Made by a program: the position numbers and the translations under genes
Part shown: piece after piece, positions 30,968-40,869 of the stretch
Layout of the letters: every line of letters starts with the position of its first letter
How positions within the stretch are numbered: position 1 is the stretch's first letter
NCBI GenBank assembly: GCA_947626815.1
Contig: CANQTN010000006.1
Span: 1 to 64,000, forward strand
From: an uncultured Clostridia bacterium
Lineage (GTDB): Bacteria; Bacillota; Clostridia; TANB77; CAG-508
DNA length: 64,000 nt
Direction of reading: 5' to 3'
Notes under the pieces: model-generated
Told to the model about the DNA's origin: nothing
The model's database searches: none
What the model saw: only the letters and a program-made list of their open reading frames with translations

Positions 30968-32492
30968 ATGAAAAAAGTACAGTCAAAAAACGAGAATAGT
31001 GAGAATAAAATCAAAAAATATTGTGAGAAAGAAAGAATAAGACGGCATAACATTAATAGCATTAGTAATAACAATTATTGTACTTTTGATTCTAGTTGCA
31101 GTATCAATTGTAACATTGACAGGGGAAGATGGAATATTAGGTAAAGCTACGAAAGCGGTTGAAGAATATGATGAGGCAACGATGAAAGAAGAAGCTAGTC
31201 TTTTAATATCTGAATGGCTGTCAGACTATTATACAGATGGAACAGAAATTGAAGGGAGAAGCAAAACTACAGCCTCAGGAGCATATATTAAATATGAAAA
31301 TGGATATGTAATATACGAAAAAGATGGTAAAACATATGAAATGGAAGTTAATGAAAATGGGAATATTGGAGACATTATGGACGTTCCAGAAGATAAATCA
31401 AGCCAAGAATATCAAGCAAGACATCCAGAAAATCATATTCCAGTAGGATTTCATCATACAATAGGCAGTGTTAGTGAAGGGTATGTTATTGCTGATGATG
31501 AAAAAAATGAGTTTGTTTGGATACCAGTAGATGGAACAAAAATAAAATATGAAAAAAGATTAGGAAAAGTAAATTTTTCTTTGAAAGACATGGATGGATA
31601 TGAAGAGTTAAGTAGCATAGAAGAAGGCATAAAGGGAGATATGTTAGGAAGTTTTGAAGATAAAGGAGGAGAATTAGCAAGTGAATTAGCAAGTGAAGAA
31701 ATAATATCAACTCTAAAAGAAAAAGGAATAATAAATAATGCAGGAGGTTTTTGGGTAGGACGATATGAAGCAGGAATCAATACAACACAAAGCAGAGAAA
31801 AAAGTGTAATTGGAACAGATGATGAAACTGGGGGTAATGAAGAAAAATTAACAAGGTTTAATGAATATTGGAAACAACATAAAAAAGATGTTGTAGTAAA
31901 ATTAGGAGTAGAACCAGTAAGAATGATATCACCCTCAACAGCTCTTGAAGTTGCAAATTCATGGAAAAGTTCAGAAGATAAGGATGAGAAACATGTTGCA
32001 TTTCAAAGTGGATTAATTACGGGAGTACAATGGGATGTTATGTGTGAATTTGTTGATTGGGATTTATGTAATTCTGTAAATCCTACATGGGGAAATAGTT
32101 GGAATATATTAGGGCAAGATGGCTATACTGGATTTCACTCAGGAAAACCAGGAAGTAGTTGGATTACTACACCAGGTGTACTACAAAAACCTGCAAATGA
32201 AGGTAGATCTGGCACAAATGGAACCCTAAATTGTACTTATTGGGTATTTCCAACAGGAAAGTTTGTGAATTCGAATGGAGAGGGAACAGAAAAAAAACAT
32301 ATATTTGATATAAAAGGAAATGTATCAGAGGTTACAACAGAAGTTCCAATGCAAAATGAAAGTTTTAGAGTTAGACGTGGTAGCGGTGCTGCGGAGGATG
32401 CATCAATTGAAAATGTTAATATTCGAGTTGGGAATACGGCTGAGGATTGTTTGGCTACTATGGGATTTAGAATTGTACTTTATGTGAAATAA
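30968..32492 (+). CDS. Pilin-like protein with FGE/C-type-lectin-like tail (one CGG shift site)
   Basis: About 507 residues. ATG 30968 follows GAGGAGG; 25 codons lead to CGG 31043-31045. Skipping C31043 gives IRGITLIALVITIIVLLILV, the pilin-like leader with Gly before the cut. TLTGEDGILGKA and a ~100-residue stem follow. The C-terminal domain has FVWIPVDGT, GGFWVGRYEAGI, WDVMCEFVDW, IFDIKGNVSEVTTE and FRVRRGS...GFRIVLYVK, the arrangement of FGE/sulfatase-modifying-like lectin folds. It is probably exported and displayed. The tail (32370-32460) is mildly GC-rich. A terminator follows within 5 bases of the stop. Confidence 0.87.
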
Positions 32493-32494
32493 GA

Positions 32495-32537
32495 AAAAAG
32501 CTATTGTTAAAGAAAGTATTTTTAACAATAGCTTTTT
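32495..32537 (+). terminator. Rho-independent terminator
   Basis: AAAAAGCTATTGTTAAA pairs with TTTAACAATAGCTTTTT, immediately after the stop codon of the preceding gene. Confidence 0.9.
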
Positions 32538-32753
32538 GTGAGTATATCGGAAAGTTTGTGGAGTATATAGAAAAAAAGGGTCAATATTAATTTTATAGTT
32601 GTTTTAATCCACGAAAATTCGGAAATTTTGGCATATACTTTAATGAGTCAGTTTGCTATTATGTATAATAGGTATATGCGAATAACATATTTAAAATTTT
32701 ATTAATGATAAGTATACTGAGAAACAAAAAAGAAGAAAGGTGGAAAAAAACAG

Positions 32754-34809
32754 ATGAAAAAAGAATTCATTACGCAAAAGAAGAAAAATGGTGACACAAA
32801 GTTTTATAGAAAGGGGATAAAACGGAATAACATTAATAGCCTTGGTAATAACAATAATAGTATTGTTAATATTAGTAGGAGTAACAATAGCAACGATAAC
32901 AGGGGAAGATGGGATTTTAAAAAAAGCAACAGAAGCAAAAGAAGCAACAGAAAAGGCAGACGCAGATGAACAAGTTAAATTTGCAGTATTATCAAGTTAT
33001 AATTCAAATGGAGAGATAGACATAGATAAATTAAATGACAATTTAAGAAAAATTCCCAAATTAACATATAACGGAAAAGAAATAGGAGAAACTGAAAATA
33101 GAATAGAAACGTTACCAGCAATTGTTAATGTAAATGGATATGACATATCTATAGATGAACTAGCAATAGCAGAAGGCGGGGGAACAGAAGGTGGAGAAAC
33201 TGCAGAAAATACATGCCTAGCTAGAGATGTATTAAAAGTTGATGAAAAAAATAAAACAAGTCCTTATGTAATTTATCCTGCTAGAAATGGAAAAAAAGTA
33301 CTATGCCAAGTGTTATATGGTGCTGATTCTGAATATGGAATACAGCTGATTACGGTTGAGACTGAAGAAAATTTTTCCATAGGGTCTAACGATGAGACAA
33401 TAACTGAAGACGACTTTCCAGATATAGTTAGTGACAAAATAGATGAAGACTGTAAAAGAGCTATAGCTTCTTATAATAAGACAGTACAAAAATTAAATAA
33501 TAAAGCAGAAGAATATATAAATCCAGAATATACAGATGTTGGAAAAGCAAGAATGATAGGAAGTAATCCGAATTTTAGTAAAAAGAATAATGTTGAGGAT
33601 TTTGACACGAAATTTGTTACTGAATTTGAAAAAAAAGTGCATGATCAGCTATTTAATTTGCAAGGAAAAATAAAAGGAGTTCCATCAGAAATTTCAAAAC
33701 AAGATGTAGAGCAGCTTAAAAATATAAATTTTTTAAATGGTCAAACTGTAAATTTGGTATCGCAATATGTTAGTGAAGTCTATAACGGGGAACGCAAGGC
33801 TAATTATGTCTATTTAGGACTTTTAAAATATGCAAATGGGGAGATAATGCCGGTTGATAGTAAAGATTATATTGTCTCTTTTTCTGAACATGATAATGTT
33901 TCCGCTGGGTATCATACAATAAAGGGGAGCGGATACAACGTGACTTGCGGTTTTAGCCCTGTTATACAATTAAAGCCTGGTACTGTATTACATAAGGAAA
34001 ATGGAGATGGGCAGACACCAGAAACAGCATATGAAATAGAAGCAACAGAGAAAAAATTAGCTACAGAAGTATTAAAAATAGATGCAAATGGAAATAGCCC
34101 ATATGTTAATTATCCAAAAAAGGATGGAGGGAATTTACTGTGTCAAGTATTGTATGAAGCAGAATCAGGATATGGTTTACAAATAATGAGATCAGAAGAA
34201 TTAGATGAAATTACTTTAGGATATGGAGAAGAAAATGCAGAAGATTTTAAATATGATGGAACTGCAACGGTAGATGATAATTTTAAACAAGCAGCAATAT
34301 CATATAATAAGGCCATAAAAAAACTAAACGATAAGGCAGAGGAATATATTAATCCAAAATATACAGAAGAAAAAAATGCAAGAAGTATAGGAACATTACC
34401 AACGTTTAGTCAAAAAAATAGTGAATCTGGTATGTGTAATGAATTTCAAGATACAAATTATTTAAGTACGTATAAATTAAGTGGATTATTAAAGGATGAA
34501 GATAGTAATTATACAAAAGATTTTGAACAAATAAATAAAATAAAAAATGGAAAATTAAGTAAAGAATACTGGTGGCCTTCAAGACAAATAACAAAAACAG
34601 ATAGTATGAATTCAATATATTTTAGAATAAGAACAAATAATAATACTTCTACTATTAGTAATCAATATTTGATAAGATTAGATTATAGTAATGGAACAAC
34701 ATCAAGTATGCAAAAGAAATTAGGAATAAGACCAGTTTTTGGAATAAAAGAAGGACTTTATATAAAATCTGGATTGGGAACAAAGTCATGTCCATATAAT
34801 TTTGAGTAA
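32754..34809 (+). CDS. Pilin-like protein with two tandem domains (one CGG shift site)
   Basis: About 684 residues. ATG 32754 follows GAAAGGTGG; 23 codons lead to CGG 32823-32825. Skipping C32823 gives IKGITLIALVITIIVLLILV, the same leader as in the paralogues. After the TITGEDGILKKA stem there are two copies of an unrecognised ~270-residue domain. Copy 1 begins LKVDEKNKTSPYVIYPARNG, copy 2 LKIDANGNSPYVNYPKKDG. Both contain LCQVLY, AEEYINP and a GI(R/Q)P-like end, so an internal duplication is evident. No FGE-like tail is present. Probably exported; function unknown. Confidence 0.85.
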
Positions 34810-34873
34810 TTTTTGGAATAATAATGAGCTTTTAGAGTATATAGAAAAATTTGTGTAAAGTTAAGAAATAAAC

Positions 34874-34914
34874 CTTCTTATGATGAAATAGAAAATGTCA
34901 TAAGGAGGTTTTAA
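34874..34914 (+). repeat. Short hairpin repeat after pilin-like gene, copy 2
   Basis: CTTATGA pairs with TCATAAG, followed by GAGGTTTTAA. Close copy of 22441-22480. Confidence 0.6.
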
Positions 34915-35018
34915 ATATGGCAAGAAAAGAAAAAAGGATGTATTGTAGGAAATGTTAAATGCAGAATTAAAAGGGTCAATATTGATTAATGGTAATATTT
35001 ACTGTATTAATATAACAA

Positions 35019-35057
35019 AACAAGCATGCCAAAATCGAAATTTTAACATGCCTTGTT
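35019..35057. terminator. Inverted repeat, possible bidirectional terminator
   Basis: AACAAG and CCAAAAT on the left pair with ATTTTAA and CTTGTT on the right. Located between converging genes. Confidence 0.4.
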
Positions 35058-35201
35058 AAGTGAACCTTGACAATTTAATATTATATATTTATCATTAAAA
35101 ATTAATTTTTGTCAAAGTCAATTATTTAATTTTAAAAAATTATCATAAGAAGTTTAAAGTTTATACAAACTTTTCGATATACTTATTTTTAGATTAAAAT
35201 A

Positions 35202-36137
35202 TTATTTATTATCTGTATTTTTTATACTTTTTTCTTTTTTATCTTTTTCAGTAAGTACTTCTTTCATTGCACCTAAAGAACTTAGTGCACTTGTTGCTTC
35301 AAAAGGAATAAATACTTTATTAGCTTCACCTTTTGCAACTTGTTCTAATGCTTCTAAAGATTTTAGTTGAACTAATTTTTCATTAGGATCAGCTTTTTTA
35401 ATAGCATCATAAACCATTTGAATTTCTTGAGCTTTTGCTTCAGCTACTTCTTTGATAGCTTGAGCCTCACCAACAGCTCTTCTTATTTTAGCTTCTTTAT
35501 CTGCTTCAGCTTCTAAAATAGCAGCTTGCTTTTTACCTTCTGCAATAGTAATGGCAGATTGTCTTTGAGCTTCTGATTCTAGAATTAAAGCTCTTTTATT
35601 TCTTTCAGCATTCATTTCTTTTTCCATTGCATCTCTAATATCAGCAGGTGGAGTAATGTCTTTTATTTCTACACGGTCAATTTTGCATCCCCATTTATCT
35701 GTTGCTTCATCAAGAACGACTCTTAGTTGATTATTAATGCCATCTCTTGAACTAAATGTTTCATCTAAGTCCATTTTACCAATAATATCACGAATAGTTG
35801 TAATGGCAAGATATTCAATACCTTTTTTTAGACTTTGAATTTCATATACTGCTTTTGCAGGATCAGTTATTTGGTAAAATACAACTGTATCTATAGTAAT
35901 TGTAACATTGTCTTTTGTAATAACTCCTTGAGGTGGAACATCCATAGTTTGTTGTTTTAAGCTTACAACGCTTCTAACATGATCAAAGAATGGAATAATA
36001 ATTGTAAGACCGGCATCAGCTACTTTATAGAATTTACCTAATCTTTCAATAACATAAACCTCAGATTGTTTAACGATTTTAATAGACATAACTGCTATTA
36101 TTATAATAATAACAAGTAAAACTAATAAAAATCCCAT
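35202..36137 (-). CDS. SPFH-domain (stomatin/prohibitin-like) membrane protein
   Basis: A 311-residue protein. One N-terminal membrane segment (LLVLLVIIIIIAVMSIKIV) precedes the SPFH/band-7 domain (VIERLGKFYKVADAGL, DVPPQGVITKDNVTITIDTVV, IRDIIGKMDLDETFSSRDGIN), then a long coiled coil rich in Glu/Ala/Lys (about 170-260). Members form oligomers in membrane microdomains. The start follows GGAGGAAATTTT on the minus strand. It lies downstream of the NfeD gene with which such proteins typically pair. Confidence 0.92.
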   Translation of the reverse strand: MGFLLVLLVIIIIIAVMSIKIVKQSEVYVIERLGKFYKVADAGLTIIIPFFDHVRSVVSLKQQTMDVPPQGVITKDNVTITIDTVVFYQITDPAKAVYEIQSLKKGIEYLAITTIRDIIGKMDLDETFSSRDGINNQLRVVLDEATDKWGCKIDRVEIKDITPPADIRDAMEKEMNAERNKRALILESEAQRQSAITIAEGKKQAAILEAEADKEAKIRRAVGEAQAIKEVAEAKAQEIQMVYDAIKKADPNEKLVQLKSLEALEQVAKGEANKVFIPFEATSALSSLGAMKEVLTEKDKKEKSIKNTDNK

Positions 36138-36171
36138 AAAATTTCCTCCTTTTATAAAAAATAATTAAAAA

Positions 36172-36603
36172 CTATTTTTGAATAGGTGAAACTATTGCTT
36201 TAACACCTTCGATTTTTTCAATTTTTATTTCTGTACCTTTTGGAATATTCATATCATTTAATCCGATAGCAGACCAAACTTCACCATCTACTTTAATTAG
36301 ACCAGATCTGCTGGCAGAATCAATATCTTGAGTTACAATTCCACTTTTTCCAATTGAAGAAAATACATTGGTTTTAATTGATGTTTGTTTATTTATAAAT
36401 TTGGTTACAAATGGTTTTGTGGCGAAAATTAAAATTGTAGAAGATATAATAAATATAGTTGTTTGGATAATTATGTTGTGTATGAATATACTACTTATCA
36501 TTGCAATTAGTGCTCCTATTGAAAACCAGAAAAATAAAAATCCAACTGTTATGACTTCTATTACTAAGCATATTCCTGCTATAATTAACCAAATTTGCCA
36601 CAT
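36172..36603 (-). CDS. NfeD-like membrane protein
   Basis: A 143-residue protein. Membrane segments cover about 4-75 (WLIIAGICLVIEVITVGFLF, FWFSIGALIAMISSIF and a third), followed by a C-terminal OB-fold-like domain (SGIVTQDIDSASRSGLIKVDGEVW ... GTEIKIEKIEGVKAIVSP), the NfeD hallmark. It is the usual operon partner of SPFH proteins, and here the SPFH gene follows 34 bases later. The pair is thought to organise membrane domains. Confidence 0.9.
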   Translation of the reverse strand: MWQIWLIIAGICLVIEVITVGFLFFWFSIGALIAMISSIFIHNIIIQTTIFIISSTILIFATKPFVTKFINKQTSIKTNVFSSIGKSGIVTQDIDSASRSGLIKVDGEVWSAIGLNDMNIPKGTEIKIEKIEGVKAIVSPIQK

Positions 36604-36721
36604 AAAAATACCTCCTAAATCAATAAACTAAACATATTATACCATATTTTACTAAAAAAAGAAATAGTTTTATGTTATTTTCATAAAATTTGCCAAGTTA
36701 TTAAAATTATTTAGTATAATA

Positions 36722-36904
36722 GAAACTACAAATATATTATAATTTATGAAAAGGCGAATATGACTGGAATAGCTTTAAAACTTCTTAAACAAAACCATGA
36801 AGGGTCCTGTCTTCGGGTAGAGTTATGGTTTTGCTTTTAGAAGTTTTTAAGTGTAATGAAAGGTAACTGAGACTTTTCATAAATTATAATATATTTGTAG
36901 TTTC
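36722..36904. repeat. MITE-like element or structured RNA with perfect 32-base inverted ends
   Basis: The first 32 bases (from GAAACTACAAATATATTAT) are the exact reverse complement of the last 32. The interior holds a second long stem (AAAACTTCT / AGAAGTTTT; AAAACCAT / ATGGTTTT) around GGGTCCTGTCTTCGGGTAGAG. No reading frame. It lies between the NfeD gene and the gene at 37006. It could be a miniature mobile element or an RNA gene; no second copy is in the window. Confidence 0.7.
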
Positions 36905-36923
36905 CATATAGCAAAAATTTAAA

Positions 36924-36952
36924 TTGACATAGTGTATATAAAGCTATATAAT
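36924..36952 (+). promoter_or_regulatory. Sigma-A-type promoter
   Basis: TTGACA (36924-36929), 17 bases, TATAAT (36947-36952): perfect consensus, driving the small gene at 37006 and probably rlmN. Confidence 0.85.
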
Positions 36953-37005
36953 TGTAAAAAACGGAATTAAAATTTTCTAGGTAATAAAGATAAAGGAGAA
37001 AATTA

Positions 37006-37203
37006 ATGTCTAATATAGAAGAAAAAAGTCTTATTTTAAGAGAAGAAACTATATATGATAAAATCAGAAAAAGTCTTTTAGCATTGATTTTTAGGAAAGA
37101 ATATAAAATGGCACAAAGGCTAGAAGTATTATTAAAACCTCATAGACCAAATGAAACAATAGTAATACCAAAAGAAATGGGAAAAGAAATAAAAAAATAT
37201 TAA
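37006..37203 (+). CDS. Small unknown protein
   Basis: A 65-residue protein I do not recognise, charged and probably helical (ETIYDKIRKSLLALIFRKEY), ending in NETIVIPKEMGKEIKKY. It has a strong promoter (36924-36952) and AAAGGAG before the ATG, so it is likely real. It lies 26 bases before rlmN and may be cotranscribed with it. Confidence 0.65.
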   Translation: MSNIEEKSLILREETIYDKIRKSLLALIFRKEYKMAQRLEVLLKPHRPNETIVIPKEMGKEIKKY

Positions 37204-37229
37204 GGCATGGATGAAAGGATAAAAAATAA

Positions 37230-38250
37230 ATGAAAAACATAAAAGATTATAACTTGGAAGAACTAAAAAAAGAGCTGATGCAGGTAGAAGAAAAAGCTTT
37301 TAGAGCAGAGCAAATATTTAAATGGTTATATGAAGAAAAAGTAGAAACATTTAATGAGATGACAAATCTTTCACTAGAGCTAAGAGAAAAATTAAATAAA
37401 CAATATACAATGTGTAATTTTAACATATTGAAAAAGCAAGAATCAAAAGACGGAACAATAAAATATTTATTTGATGTATTAGACAAAAATGCTATTGAAA
37501 CAGTCTTAATGAGATATCATCATGGAAATACTATATGTGTATCTTCACAAATAGGTTGTAAAATGGGATGTAAATTTTGTGCATCAACAGGAATTCAATT
37601 TATTAGAAATTTAACATCTGGAGAAATTGTAGAACAAATATTAAAAGTAGAACAAGATACAAAAGAGAAAATATCAAATGTAGTATTTATGGGAATAGGA
37701 GAACCATTAGATAATTATGATAATGTAGTAAATGCTATCAGAATTATAAATAATCCAAAAGGATTAAATATAGGAGCACGTCATATTAGTGTTTCAACAA
37801 GTGGTTTAGTGCCAAAGATTTATCAGTTAGCAGAAGAAAATATACAATGCACACTATCTATTTCTTTACATGCAACAAGTAATGAAAAGAGAAGTAGTAT
37901 GATGCCAATAAATGATGTATATCCAATAGAAAAATTGTTACAGGCATGCAAAGATTATATTGCAAAAACTAATAGAAGGGTATCTTTTGAATATGCTTTA
38001 GCAAAAGATAATAATGACAATTTGCAAGATGCAAAGGAATTAGTAAAATTGTTAAAAGGAATGATTTGTCATGTAAATTTAATTCCAATTAACAAAATAG
38101 AAAATGGAAACTATACTAAAAGTTCAAATGAAAATATAATGAAATTTAGAGATTATTTAAATGAACATGGAATAGTTGCTACAATTCGTAGAGAATTAGG
38201 ATCTGATATAGATGCAGCTTGTCGGACAATTAAGAAGAAAAAACTTATAA
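37230..38250 (+). CDS. rlmN: 23S rRNA (adenine-C2)-methyltransferase RlmN (one CGG shift site at the C-terminus)
   Basis: A ~339-residue radical SAM enzyme that methylates 23S rRNA A2503 and certain tRNAs. The CxxxCxxC cluster is seen in GCKMGCKFCAST; MGIGEPLDNYDNV, RHISVSTSGLVPKI and SLHATSNEKRSSMMPIN are diagnostic. The C-terminal cysteine in DIDAAC is the methyl-carrying residue. Directly after it CGG occurs at 38223-38225. Read in frame the tail is non-homologous; skipping C38223 gives DAACGQLRRKNL and a stop at 38248-38250, the conserved family ending. This is one of the clearest CGG sites. Confidence 0.95.
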
Positions 38251-38313
38251 AACAAATGTAAGTTGATATTTCAGAAAAAATATAGTAGAATTGTTTTAGA
38301 TTGGAGAAGGGTA

Positions 38314-39186
38314 ATGTTATTAAAAGATATAAAAGAAATATTTCCATTTGCAAATAAAATGAAAGTATATGCTTTTGTAGGACCATCAGGAACTGGAAAA
38401 AGTTATAGGGCACAGATGGTAGCAGGAGAAAAAGACACACATTTTATAATTGATGATGGATTACTAATAAAAGATAATGAAGTAATAGCTGGAGAATCAG
38501 CCAAAAAGGCTTCAACTAAAGTTGCAACTGTTAAACATGCACTTTTTTATGAAGAAGAAGAAAAAGCAGAAATAGTAAAAGCATTAAGAAAATATAAACC
38601 ACAAAGTATATTAATATTAGGAACTTCTGACGGAATGGTACAAAAAATAGCATCAAATTTGGGATTACCTCCAATAGCAGAAACGGTATATATTACTGAT
38701 GTAGCAACAGAGCAAGAAATGGCAACAGCTAGAAAAATAAGAGTAACAGAAGGAAAGCATGTAATACCAGTTCCAACTTTTGAAATAAAAAAAGATTTTT
38801 CAGGTTATTTATTAGATCCATTGCAAATATTTAAATCAAAAGGAAAAGGACAAAAACCATATATATCTGAAAAATCAATTATAAGACCAACTTTTAGTTA
38901 TATGGGGAGATTTACAATTTCTGATTTAGTATTTAGACAGATTATAGAATATTTAGCTATTCAGGCTCCAGCAATATATAAGATATTAAAAACAAGAGTA
39001 GAGAATTATGGAGAAGGGGCTAAAATATATATGGAAGTTACTATTATGTATGGCTTTAATGTAATAGATGGATTAAAAGAATTTAAGGAAAAGGCTAAAA
39101 AGGAAATAGAAAAGTTAACTGCAATGAATGTAGTTCAATTAGATGTGGTAGCAAAAAACATATATGTACCAGAAAGTGAGGAATAA
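38314..39186 (+). CDS. P-loop ATPase with Asp23/Gls24-like C-terminal domain
   Basis: About 290 residues. A P-loop GPSGTGKSYRAQM lies near residue 22, with LILGTSDGMVQKIASNLGLP further on, so the N-terminal two thirds are a nucleotide-binding domain. The last ~110 residues (GRFTISDLVFRQIIEYLAI ... YMEVTIMYGFNVIDGL) resemble the Asp23/Gls24 envelope-stress fold. The start ATG 38314 follows GGAGAAGGG. It abuts the HD-domain gene. The family is common in Clostridia; the role is unknown. Confidence 0.75.
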   Translation: MLLKDIKEIFPFANKMKVYAFVGPSGTGKSYRAQMVAGEKDTHFIIDDGLLIKDNEVIAGESAKKASTKVATVKHALFYEEEEKAEIVKALRKYKPQSILILGTSDGMVQKIASNLGLPPIAETVYITDVATEQEMATARKIRVTEGKHVIPVPTFEIKKDFSGYLLDPLQIFKSKGKGQKPYISEKSIIRPTFSYMGRFTISDLVFRQIIEYLAIQAPAIYKILKTRVENYGEGAKIYMEVTIMYGFNVIDGLKEFKEKAKKEIEKLTAMNVVQLDVVAKNIYVPESEE

Positions 39187-40788
39187 ATGGAGGCAACAAA
39201 ACAAGAACAAGAAGAATTATTGAAGTGGTTATTTGGAAGTGATGTAAAAATAATGCAAGAAGAAGATATAACACTTGCACCATATTATGACGATTTCAAT
39301 ATTTATTATACAGAAGATATTTATAATTTATTTCAAACAAAGCCAATGAAACGTGAAGGAAAGATACTACAGTTAGGCTCAGATATTTTAGAAAATCCAA
39401 ATTGTTATCATACAAGACTTCAACATTCTAAAGGGGCTTATAGAAATATTATACAATTTTTAACTATTCAATATAGAAATTTACAATGGAGAAAATACAT
39501 AGAACAAAATAAATTAAAAGGTTATTTAGTAGAAAAAATAAAATTTATGTGTATACATGATATTGGGCATGCAATGTTTTCTCATTCTGTTGAGAAATTA
39601 ATAGGTGATGATAAATGTACACATGAAGATGTAGGTAATAGAATTTTAAAAGAGAATAAAGAAGTACGAGAAGCATTAGATAAAATAAAACCATTAGAGG
39701 AAGGTAGTAATTTAGAAGGAGATGGTTCTTTAGAAGCATTATGTGAAGGAAACATAGATTTTGATAGGATGGATTATATAATAAGAGATAGAACTTATAC
39801 AGGAAGAGAATATGTAAATGGATTGATATTAAAATTGAACATGTTATGTTGTGATTTAGAATATGTACCAGAACAAGGAAAATATCAATATGTATATAAA
39901 CCAGAAGCATTACCATATATACAAGATTTTTTGAAATTAAGAATAGATATGTATAAAAATGAATATTGGACAAAAGATAAAGTGAAAGCAGATAGGTTTG
40001 TATGTTATTTATTAGAAGAAATCAATAATGGAAGAATACAAAGTACTCAAAGATTTAGAAAATATTTGGATGGAATAATAGGAAAAAGTGTAGAGGACAT
40101 AGATATAGAATCTTTTATGGAAACAAATGATATTGTTTTTTTGAATCAATTAATTGATAAAGAAAATGATGCTGTAAATTTAATAACACAAAATACTAAA
40201 GCTTTATTTCAATTGGCAGTTAGTTTGCTAGACCCACAGCATACGGATGTTAGTGAATATAGTGATGAAGAAAAGGAGTTTATAAAAAAATTAAGAAGTG
40301 TAATATCAAGAAAAAATATCAATACTCCTAAAATTACATTAGATGACATAATTTTGTCAGTCGAACTTGAAGAAGATAAAAGAAAAGAAATACAGGAAAA
40401 AATTAAAGAAGTGTTAGAAAATAAAGAAGTAGATGGTATATATGATTATATAACTAAATTTAAATCATATAATAAAAATGTACCTATTTATATTAAAGAT
40501 GAGAATGGAACTATATATAAATTTAATGAATATCCAAGGGTGGACATGAATTTAGAGGATGAACTTAGATATGGTGTGGGTGTAATTATACCAGAACTAA
40601 AAAGACAAGGAATTTCATTGGAAGAAATAAAACAAATAAAACAGTTAATAGAAAGTTATCAAGGTGGTGAACAAAAAGAGGTACAAGAAGAAAATCAACA
40701 AGTTGATCCAAATAGAATGTCAATAATAAAAACGGGTAAAGCAAATTATTTGGACAGAATTGAAGTTCTATTTGAAAGAGAGTTATAA
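39187..40788 (+). CDS. HD-domain phosphohydrolase (dNTPase-like)
   Basis: A 533-residue protein. HTRLQHSKGAYRNI supplies the first histidine, CIHDIGHAMFSHSVE the HD pair, and NIDFDRMDYIIRDR the final aspartate, the arrangement of SAMHD1/dGTPase-like metal-dependent phosphohydrolases. The C-terminal half (about 300-533) is charged and helical. It starts the base after the preceding stop codon, so the two genes are coupled. The substrate is probably a dNTP or another nucleotide; this is inferred. Confidence 0.85.
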   Translation: MEATKQEQEELLKWLFGSDVKIMQEEDITLAPYYDDFNIYYTEDIYNLFQTKPMKREGKILQLGSDILENPNCYHTRLQHSKGAYRNIIQFLTIQYRNLQWRKYIEQNKLKGYLVEKIKFMCIHDIGHAMFSHSVEKLIGDDKCTHEDVGNRILKENKEVREALDKIKPLEEGSNLEGDGSLEALCEGNIDFDRMDYIIRDRTYTGREYVNGLILKLNMLCCDLEYVPEQGKYQYVYKPEALPYIQDFLKLRIDMYKNEYWTKDKVKADRFVCYLLEEINNGRIQSTQRFRKYLDGIIGKSVEDIDIESFMETNDIVFLNQLIDKENDAVNLITQNTKALFQLAVSLLDPQHTDVSEYSDEEKEFIKKLRSVISRKNINTPKITLDDIILSVELEEDKRKEIQEKIKEVLENKEVDGIYDYITKFKSYNKNVPIYIKDENGTIYKFNEYPRVDMNLEDELRYGVGVIIPELKRQGISLEEIKQIKQLIESYQGGEQKEVQEENQQVDPNRMSIIKTGKANYLDRIEVLFEREL

Positions 40789-40869
40789 AATATTAACTAT
40801 TGTTGGAGTTTTACTTGAGAAGGAATTATAAATTATATATATTAAATAATGAGAAAAAGGAGAGGAAAA

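Larger units (their letters stand above)
34810..35201. other. Intergenic region between convergent genes
   Basis: It holds the second copy of the short hairpin repeat (34874-34914), a 13-codon reading frame after its AGGAGG (34918-34959) with no recognisable product, and an inverted repeat at 35019-35057 that may act as a terminator. Nothing else seen. Confidence 0.5.
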
